Source: Pyrrhosoma nymphula (lineage: Eukaryota > Arthropoda > Insecta > Odonata > Coenagrionidae). Taken from it: DNA of 64,000 bases. The notes under the pieces were generated by a model. It was not told where the DNA came from. It searched no databases and saw nothing but the letters and a program-made list of their open reading frames with translations. Positions 56,040-64,000 of the stretch are shown one piece after another (the stretch's first letter is position 1; each line of letters begins with the position of its first letter). The stretch spans positions 22,132,192-22,196,191 of the forward strand of contig OY754338.1 of assembly GCA_963573305.1 (NCBI GenBank), in the 5' to 3' direction. The translations under genes and the position numbers were made by a program.

Positions 56040-56790
56040 GCAAAATTACTTAAAATGAGTTCAGAAAGTTTATTCGGGTATTCCACTGGGACATTTTTCC
56101 ATCACTGCCAACGTTTCAACGAACATGTCATTATGACTATGATGACAAGAAAATGCTATTGGGAAACTCACCTTTCCTTGACGTTCTTGTACATCGAAGG
56201 AAGAATAGCATGCACACAGTGTCTACCAGAAAAGTCCACCAATACAGATCTTTACTTAAACGGCTGTAGTCATCATCATCCCTGCCAAAAAAAGAGCAGT
56301 TCTGTCCACGTAATTTCATCGCGCAAGGGCTATTGCCGACTTGAGAGAGTCTTCCGCAGGAGCTAAAACACGTAAAAAAGACTTCTTGCCAAAACAGTTA
56401 TAGCAAAAGGATATCTCTTTGGCCTATAAAAGGACCTTTTTTCCTCGAGATGCTGACATGACAGAGGAGCTGCAAAAACCTCCAGCATCGGCAGGACTTC
56501 CTTATATATGAATTGTAAGGATCTTTCAGAGATACCATACTGAAACCTTTTTCTGACCTTGCACTAGCAATAAGCTAAGGGACCAACTAGTGCATGTGAA
56601 GGATCACTGCAGCCTAATGACTCCACGTGTCTGTCAGATTCTGCGTGAATGTGGACAGGTACATGTGGGGGAGACCGGCAGTACTATTTTCACCAGAATT
56701 AAGGAGCATCAGAAGCACTTTAGGCTGTGTCAACATGAAAAATCTGTTATTCTGACCAAATGAAGGCACATTAGGTACCCTTGTAAGCAT
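56040..56790 (+). pseudogene. Penelope-like element D, heavily decayed
   Basis: Frameshifted pieces resemble a PLE: a FLDVLVHRR-like stretch and HHHPCQKR near 56180-56300 (post-RT region) and a GIY-YIG nuclease half near 56640-56740 (ECGQVHVGETGSTIFTRIKE, with the R-I-K-E-H block). No RT motifs or intact frames. Confidence 0.7.
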
Positions 56791-57046
56791 TTGAAACATT
56801 CTATTTACCTCTCTAGTTCTCGCCAGACTTAGAGGCATAATTAATTGATAGACATCCAATATGAGCTCCATTGTCTCATTCAGTCAAGGTATTTAGGGGC
56901 TGTCCATAATCCACGTAGACACCAAACAGGGGTTGGGGGTATGAGGGTTGTCAACAAAGGTCCACGTTGGGGGGTGGAGGGATGTCTACATAGACAATGG
57001 TCGACATGACACGGCAGGAGGGTCATTCCTTGTCAGTTCATCCAGG

Positions 57047-58276
57047 TAGGGTGACCAACTCTCCCATATTTCCCGGGATCTCCCGTATTTGACCCTATTT
57101 TTTCACGGTATCCCATCTCCCGTATTTTCTGTCTCTTTCAGCGAATTTCTCCTGTATTTTTTCGTCAGGTAAAATCATTCTGTTACAATCATTTAAATTT
57201 TGCGCACACAGTCGAAATTCGTTCAAACGTTCGAGAGCAGTCGCAATTGATTCTATATCGAGTTTTTTCTATCGATTATCTCGTTTAGAAATGACCAACC
57301 AATGAGTTTAAATCTCCTTGTCTGTTAAACCAATGAACGCGTACTTCCTTTTTTTTCTTTTGTTCTTTGTGTTGATCAGCTGGTGGTGCCTTGGTGTGAT
57401 TTAGTTTCAGTGGTTTCTTCTACATCACCTGTGTGCCGCATAAGGGCAAGAGTTTATAATACAATGATGGGCAGTGATGACGGAGCTGAAGCGCCGCCAA
57501 AAAAGAAAATGAAGTATGTGTGTACATATCTTTCGAAATGGGAAAGTGTATACTTCTGTATTGGACCTGCACAGTCTAATGTTTATGAAGCAAAGTGTTC
57601 GATCTGCAAACGCGAGTTTAGCATCGCACATGGCGGCAAGAACGACTGTATATAACACATGGACACTGCAGGTAATAAATTAGTATTATTTATTCTGGAA
57701 AGTTATATCTTGTTCTTCAGTGCGTAAATTGTTCGAATTACGTAAGTTTACCTTTCTAAGTTAAATTCTTGTGGTTTCTTTTAGGTCACAAAGACAAAGT
57801 AAAAGATGTCAGCACTTCGTCTAAGATTACGACTTTCTTCAGTTCTCCCCACCTTATCAGAGTATTTTCTCTTATGAGTTTGTGGACAGATGTTAGGATT
57901 AGGAGCAGTACAAAGCTGATCAAATCAGAGCTGCAAGTTGCCATGAATTTCACGTAGTATTGAATTTTTATAATATGCAAAAAGTGATGGTAAACTATTG
58001 TCTGAAGCAAAATCTGTTGCAAAATATATTTAGGTTGGTCCATTTGGGCGGACAACAGTTTCGGGCGCATTCCAGCTCCCGTCTTTGTCCGCCCAAATGG
58101 AATACTTTTCCAATTAATCATCGCGGAAGCCTCTGTACCATATTTAGGTCTTCTTAAAGCATAAAATACAGTTCTTTTTATTTTTTTACAAACACTACAT
58201 TGCTTTTTTTTCTTTTTTGTGAAATTTTGCCATTCTAGAACTCCCTTATTTTCGTCAAAAATAGTTGTTCACCCTA
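57047..58276 (+). mobile_element. hAT-type element with BED-finger exon, 1.2 kb
   Basis: Ends TAGGGTGACCAAC and GTTCACCCTA. A perfect 8-bp duplication CATCCAGG lies at 57039-57046 and 58277-58284. The right arm of the host element (near 59950) carries the undisturbed sequence. It retains two exons of a plus-strand gene; the catalytic domain is missing. Confidence 0.92.
57430..57960 (+). pseudogene. BED-type zinc-finger N-terminus of a hAT-derived gene
   Basis: The frame from about 57470 reads PPKKKMKYVCTYLSKW, then VYEAKCSICKREFSIAHGGK, the front half of a BED zinc finger (Trp, C-x2-C). A TAA interrupts just before the His pair region (HMDTA). A consensus intron follows (donor GT at 57672, acceptor AG at 57783-57784), then GHKDKVKDVSTSSKITTFFS, which supplies the second His. 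The transposase core that should follow is absent, so this is an internally deleted copy. Confidence 0.75.
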
Positions 58277-58400
58277 CATCCAGGCATGACACTCACTGAC
58301 TCGGATTTTGATGAAACTTGGCTATTTTCATCCTTCCATGTAGGAATGAAACAGTGTAAAATATTTCTTGGCTATCTCCACTATCTCCACAAACACTCAA

Positions 58401-59854
58401 AAGAAATCCAGAATTTATGCCACTCCTGAGTTCAATCATTTGTCTTTCTGATGCACTTAATTCTTCAAATTATAGGAGATTCACTAACTGAGTGTAGCTA
58501 GTTTTATGGCACTCTGCACCACTATGGTCTCCTAGACTACAGTTACCAAGCTCTTGATACTGGGCCATTATAAAGGCATCAGCCTAAATGATAAATCAAA
58601 ATATGACAATGACAAATGATTGTTAACTGAGACAGATAGAAAAAAATTGTGTCAAAATATTTTCCTTAAGGTTTACATACCTGGTTTCTAGAGATGGACA
58701 CAAATATTAACCACAAAACTTATTGGAAAAAAACTTGATGTTCACACTGCCAAAGTTGGAGGGCAACTGGGGTAGAAAAAGGGCAAACAATACCTACTAA
58801 AGAAAAACTACTTTGTATAAATAGTTAAAGTGCCAGGGCTTATTCAGTTCATTTTCACTTTCTGTTCAATGAACCCCGTTCAGGTCTAAAAGATGTGGTT
58901 ACATTATTTCAATGTAATCTGATATTTTTCTCAGCTCCACTATAAAGTTAAAAAGTATCATTTCTTCAAAGAAGATACTGCTACAAGTTAATGTCTAGTT
59001 CTCATTAGAGTAATGGCTGGTCAAGGTTAGACAATGTATCTTCTCCTCACATTATTTGTATACGTTGCGCAACATTAATCAAGTAAAACACATTAGTGAA
59101 GTTTTTGTCAATACAAAATGGAGAAAGTTAACTTGTATTGACATGCATCCTGTATTTTGATGGTTTCTGTAAAGCAACAATCAAGTTATCCCCAGCAATG
59201 ATGGGTAAGTGCTAAGAATTCCTTAAAATATTCTATTTAAATATATATATATATATATATATATTTTTCTTATCGGGAGAGAAACAACCTACACATAAAA
59301 AATGTTATAATTTTTGCACTTATTATGTTCTAGATTCATGTCATAAACATTTGCTTAGAATTAGAAAAAAGTTAACACAAGCATTTCATCACACTTGAAG
59401 GAAGACCCAACACTGACTACCAGAGTCGTGAAAAGACATTTTTTTTGTACATAAAATTTTTTTAACAACAAAGCAAGCAAAAAGCCATGAATTTTATTTT
59501 TACAGGTGGTGGGTCAAACCTTAAGGAATATTATAAAAAATAATTCAGCTTGATTCACATATTTCCTCAGGTCAAAATTTGATGTTTTATAGAACCATGT
59601 TTTTGACGCAAAATTTTCATAAATCTTATGAAACATACAAGTTTAGAGAATTTTCAATATCCCTTAGGATATTTTTCAATTAGTATTTGGAATCCTCATG
59701 ACTTCTATAGTAAACCTGCAAATTTTCATAAGAATTGGATGAAAAGTATGGCTGAGACAAATTATTTCCCTCTGGAGGTAAAAGTGCCTCTGGAGACCGC
59801 ATTCATTGAAAAACTGCAGTTTCACCCAAACTTCAAATGGTCGTGAAAAAAAAA
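58401..59854. other. Loop region of the long-inverted-repeat element
   Basis: AT-rich, no gene recognised; contains an (AT)n microsatellite at 59240-59265. Confidence 0.5.
59240..59265. repeat. (AT)n microsatellite
   Basis: About 13 AT units without interruption. Confidence 0.9.
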
Positions 59855-60355
59855 CTAGTGGAGATAGCCAAGAAATATTTTACACTGTTTCATTCCTACA
59901 TGGAAGGATGAAAATAGCCAAGTTTCATCAAAATCCGAGTCGGTGGGTGACATGCCTGGATGAACTGACAAGGAATGACCCAGGAGTGACATTGCCACGG
60001 CAAAAAAGTGTCGCGAATGGTTGCGAGGATGTTGCGTCGGTGGCCAGTGCCACCCCCTCGGTGCCGGCTTGGCACGACATGGCTTCTCTACCATATTAAT
60101 GACAGATTATCATAGCTACAATAGTAGTTTTTCCTGTACTTACCTTTCCTTAAAAATCAGCCTTAAATTACAGATAGTTCATGACAGTCAATTAATAACC
60201 CGTTTCATAGATTTTTCCCCAAAAAAAGAAAAGAACATGGACAACAGGAGGGGTTGGGGGGAGGGGGTCCGGATGAAGTCTATGAGTGTCCAAGATGGGG
60301 GGTGGGGGGGTCAAAAAGTGGCCTATTTATGTCTATGTCGATTATGGACAGCCCC

Positions 60356-61166
60356 AGACCCAGCCCCAGATTATGGTCAGTCAACAGACAGTTTGTACCT
60401 GAAATGGTACTCCTCTCTTATTGGAAACAAAGAGATTTTCACTTGGAAAAGCAAATTTCTACGCTAATTCCTCATTTTCCATGAGTTTTCCAAGTTTTCC
60501 AGGCCTAGTCATGTATGCTTGCAGCATAAGATATTTCCACGAAATGAAGTATTAACAGGGGAGTATGGCTTTGTGTATGACGATACCCTAAAATCTAGGG
60601 AAGAAGATAAATAAAGTGGAGTTAGATGAGATAGAGAAGATCGTGGTGAGTCTTCAGAATTTTTTGCAGTCCGGACTCCCATTAAGTTGCCTGCGCATGA
60701 CTTCTACCAAGATCCACCATTGGAGAAGTAGGTACCCTCGGAACAGATGAGTACTTAAATGTATTTTCTGGATGAGAAGGGTATTTCCAAACACTTGAAC
60801 AGAAAGAAAGAAAGATATAAAAAAAAGATTCATGAAGATAGTGGCGAGCGTTAACTAACTCAGTTGGCTGTCTGAGTGTGTGGTGTATTAGGAAGCAAAG
60901 AAGCCAGGCGATGCCAGATTTTGTGACAAGAAGTCAAAAGTTTTTGTTTCAACTCATTCTTGAGTTAATTATTCAGAATGTTATACGTATTTTTTTTCAA
61001 AGTTATTTTCTCTGATGGCACGTTTACAACATGTTACATATTAATCAGTATACTAACAGAGATTCACAGCTCCAGCCTCTCGAGTCATGAATCTGTTAAT
61101 CCCAGGATTTTTTGACACTGTAATCAATTTTTGCACAATAGTAACAGCCTTGTGGAATAGATTAAT
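60356..61166. other. Intronic sequence, nothing recognised
   Basis: No frames or inverted repeats of note. Confidence 0.45.
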
Positions 61167-62029
61167 TGTAGTGATCGAAAATTAAGAGTATTTGCACTCA
61201 CTACACGAAGGCGAGGGCGTGGGTGGTATGCAGAGAGCTGGTGGCAGGTGGTGGCTGAAAAGCAACTCTCACCGTGAAAATCTATATTTAAGAATAAAGT
61301 GCTATTGAGGAAACGTCACGACCTAGAAAGTTTGGAGAAGGGACTTTCCGAATTATTTCTAAAAATGGGTATTCGCGGACTCCTCTTGTCAAATAGAACG
61401 AGGAGGGTATCGGGGACCTTACGGGGCATAAATCCTATATAAATCTAGGGAAAGATATAGACACGCTCTTGTGTGACTCTTGTGTTGATCGGGGAAAGTT
61501 ATGCTGCCGGTTTGGGTAGCGGCGCTTGTGTTGTACTGTGTGGGTCAGAGAACGTTACTCTGCCCGTTTGAGTAGCGACGGTCTAGTGTCTCGTGTATGG
61601 GAGGGTTTGTTGCTCCATAAGTCATTCCATCTCCGCGGGTTGTACTTGTTTTCTCCAGTTAAATCATTCTTCTCGAGGTCAATTGTCTCTAACCAGAGAC
61701 ATCTTTAAAGTCCTTCAGGCTCGCGCTTCACGCATTACGAGTAGGAAGTATTTCCAATGCACAGTTAGGGGAGAGACAGCCACAAGCCACGAACACCAGT
61801 TCCAGCACACTAAAGATGTCACCGCACCATGCTGCCACGTCATTCCTGCCTAAGAGCCGACCGAGACAGAGAGACACACCGGTCCAGGAAAAGTAGTGCC
61901 TTTTTCCTTGAACCGAAAATGCAATCTTGTGTTGAGTCATTGATTCTGGACACCAAGGGCAAAGAACCCATGAAATAAATAAACCATGTTCGAGTCCCAT
62001 CTTCCTCGAGGTGGGGCCCGGTCACGACA
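61167..62029 (+). repeat. Solo LTR, 863 bp
   Basis: Begins TGTAGTGATCG and ends CGGTCACGACA (9 of 11 inverted-complementary). The 4-bp duplication TAAT flanks it at 61163-61166 and 62030-62033. A TATATAAA box at 61436-61443 and AATAAA signals at 61974-61983, placed as expected for U3-R-U5, support the orientation. Internally a segment of about 75 bp is duplicated imperfectly (GAAAGTTATGCTGCCGGTTT near 61495 and its variant near 61550). The family could be Ty3/gypsy (4-bp duplications occur there); no internal region remains. Confidence 0.8.
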
Positions 62030-62033
62030 TAAT

Positions 62034-62644
62034 AATGCAAATTAGAAGGACCATGTACATTTGGGATTCGTAGTTCCTAATGCAAAACTAAAAACAAAAA
62101 TGTAACATATTCCTCAACAAATATTCTCTAAGGTTTGTGTAAAAGAGATAAACATGATTTCATGCCATCGATACATGGAAATACTGACCCAGAATAAAAC
62201 ACCTTATTTAGTGATGCAACTATTAGTCGAAGGTGGATTTTCATAGACCAAAATGAGGTAGACAGTTCTCTACTTATACTCAAGTTTATATGGTACTTGA
62301 TCATACACGACAGTCACCAATGCATAAGATAAAGAAACATTGATAAGTATTCTGCACAGACTACATAAAATGAATGTAATTCACAAGTTGATCCTTGATT
62401 TTTTTAGATATCTAACACCATGAAAAATTGAACTAACATTCCACAGTTATATGTTCAAGTCTTATACCATTAGTTTAAGAAATGTTTGGGAGAAGTGGCA
62501 GTGAATCATTATACTGATTATGACAATGGAGGGTACATTCTGTTTCTAAGATCAGAAGTTGAAAAGATCAAAATATTATTTTCATAGGAATAAATTAAAA
62601 ATCTCTCTAAACAATACAATTCAATGCAGTGCACATGTACATAC
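62034..62644. other. Intronic sequence, nothing recognised
   Basis: Between the solo LTR and the 62645 exon. Confidence 0.45.
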
Positions 62645-62873
62645 TTTTGGTATAAGTTGGGTTGATTGGTGCAACACATGCCCCAAGGTAAAGAGCAGAC
62701 AACACAGGTATGCAAAAGTCAATTGAGTTCTCTGAGCATATGCCAACACTGTCTCCAACAGCCAAGTGAAGTTTGTTAGTTTCAGGTCTCCCATATCTCA
62801 AACTTTCTGCCAGTTTTAAGCTGTAGCTGCGTATTTCATCATAAGTGCGAGTTATTCCAGTGACTGCATCCAC
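62645..62873 (-). CDS. Acyl-CoA synthetase (luciferase/4CL-like), first exon in window
   Basis: Encodes the N-terminal subdomain: VDAVTGITRTYDEIRSYSLK, then LAVGDSVGICSENSIDFCIP and LSALYLGACVAPINPTYTK. The acceptor AG is at 62875-62874 after a TTTTC tract, and the donor GTATGT starts at 62644. The exon is 229 bp, ending after one base of a Ser codon finished in the next exon. The G-D-x-V-x-I and A-P-I-N-P-T-Y blocks are standard for the family. About 40-50 residues, including the start codon, should lie upstream beyond the window. Confidence 0.94.
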
Positions 62874-64000
62874 CTGAAAAATGAACAGTACAAATCAAGT
62901 ATGTAGTATCTGGGATCCTGATTATGTGATAAATGATGATGTGCCACTTAAAGCATGAAAAAAGCAAATTAAAATACAACAAGCTAACATTAACATAACA
63001 CACATTCAAAGTTTTATGGGAAATTTTAGAGATTTATCTAAAGGATGGCTTCTTTGAAAGATATTTCTTATACATAGCTGTTTTACACGAGGCACTTGAT
63101 TACACAGTTTGAAGTAGCATCTGTTTATGCAATGTGAGAATTAAGACTTGGAATTAGAGCAGGGGCTATTTTCCCATCTGTCATTTATGCATTTGCACAT
63201 GCATTCTAGCATTTCACCACTTTACACGATGCAATTTTCAATGCACATCTGTACGAACATCAGATTGTGCAATCAAGTGCCTCGTGTAAAACAGTCTTTA
63301 AAAAGAAAAAGGAAACTGGGGCTCTTTCATGATGAACATATGTATTAAGAAAAATGAAGTATAAAGCTGGAAAATTACTTTGCAGCTTTTATCATTTCAT
63401 TTCATATATCTGTCTCCAATGAACTTAACAGTGGAAGAGGATACCTAGTTAATTTAAATGGTTTATGCATCCTCGACAAAGTTGGGATTGTATCTGATTC
63501 CAGGCGAATCGTTTTTCCATTGTGAACTTTTTTTTAAATACACTTGATTTCAATTGAATAGTTTAATTAAAGTAATTAAGTTTATTCCCAGTGAATGACT
63601 TTGACAAATTTACCATTATTAAGAATGGATAAACACGTATACTCCACTTAACATGAAGGATGCATTCCAAAAAACTGTCATGTTAAACGAATTCCTGTTA
63701 AGCAAATATATAAAAACCATAATAAGCTGTGTAATTGATAAATAATACATATTAGAAGTGATAGATTGGACCACTTCAGCCATTGATTAAGATTTTAATA
63801 ACAGTTTTATTCACAGACTTACACAAAGTGCTTAAGAATAAGGAAGAATTTGTAAATTGTCACAAATGTAGTCCAACCAAGTATGAACCTGACTTCAGAA
63901 ATTAGTAAAAAATTTCAAGAAATTCTACTTGTCACATGTTAAAATAAACAATCTGAATCATTACGCCAGAAGCATTGAAGTTCCTATGGTTGGATTGTTG
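62874..64000. other. Upstream intron, with a MITE at 63078-63294
   Basis: Apart from the MITE, AT-rich sequence with no exon recognised. The piece at about 63640-63710 (CTTAACATGAAGGATGCATT onward) resembles decayed pogo/Tigger-like repeat sequence. Confidence 0.45.
63078..63294. mobile_element. 217-bp MITE
   Basis: CTGTTTTACACGAGGCACTT at 63078 and its exact complement ending at 63294 form TIRs of about 28 bp (one mismatch). No coding capacity; target duplication not clear. Confidence 0.85.

Larger units (their letters stand above)
56896..60355. mobile_element. Long-inverted-repeat element split by a hAT
   Basis: Ends GGGGCTGTCCATAAT and ATTATGGACAGCCCC. The arms (56896-57046 plus 58277-58400, and about 59855-60355) are inverted copies, including GTCATTCCTTGTCAGTTCATCC and GTTTCATTCCTACATGGAAG. 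The region between (58400-59855) has no gene. No clear target duplication. The hAT at 57047-58276 sits in the left arm; the matching right arm shows the empty site. Confidence 0.78.

Overview
This 64-kb window looks like a piece of a large, repeat-choked arthropod (probably insect) genome. It is AT-rich. Its one host gene has short exons with consensus GT-AG splice sites and introns of up to 19 kb. The repeats are CR1/Jockey-like and RTE-like LINEs, Penelope-like elements (PLEs), Ty3/gypsy, hAT, piggyBac and pogo-like elements. I cannot name the species from the sequence alone.

The host gene lies on the minus strand: a luciferase/4-coumarate-CoA-ligase-like acyl-CoA synthetase (adenylate-forming family). 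Six internal exons can be placed to the base, in transcription order: 62873-62645, 52059-51684, 49092-48921, 46173-45874, 26791-26564 and 12775-12610. All five junctions keep the reading frame and give about 490 residues. The first exon(s) lie beyond 64000. The last exon, carrying the C-terminal catalytic lysine motif, was not found and probably lies left of position 1. Almost everything else sits in this gene's introns or in its downstream flank or final intron.

Layout: (1) 641-11243 holds a decayed gypsy pol split by an 8-kb pogo-like insertion (2682-10654) that has itself collected a LINE, a hAT MITE and several inverted-repeat elements. (2) The exon 26.6/12.7 intron carries a hAT-type remnant, a hAT MITE (15537-16943), a 3.76-kb element with 407-bp terminal inverted repeats (TIRs) and an 8-bp target-site duplication (TSD) (16960-20715), a 32-bp tandem array, and a nearly full-length PLE (22640-25930). 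(3) The 19-kb intron holds a nested stack: a long-TIR element with an uncharacterised gene family (27118-30681); abutting it a CR1-like LINE (30682 to about 44900) with an ORF1 of PHD finger plus SGNH esterase; and, inserted into that LINE, two PLEs and a 6.5-kb DNA transposon (31627-38171) carrying a PIN/FEN1-like nuclease gene family. (4) The 46-64 kb part has a piggyBac remnant, an RTE LINE split by a 331-bp MITE, a PLE remnant, a long-inverted-repeat element split by a BED-finger hAT, and a solo LTR.

The strongest candidate for something under-described is the 31627-38171 element. Its exact 3-bp TSD (AAT) is proved by the reading frame of the LINE it interrupts. Its TIRs are about 540 bp, and its only recognisable gene is PIN/XPG-like rather than a classical DDE transposase. 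Two further long-TIR elements (16960-20715 and 27118-30681) carry genes of families that I know only as uncharacterised invertebrate proteins. Hammerhead-ribozyme-like motifs sit at the ends of three PLEs. Nearly all mobile-element genes here are broken by stops and frameshifts, so the window is a fossil record rather than a set of active elements.
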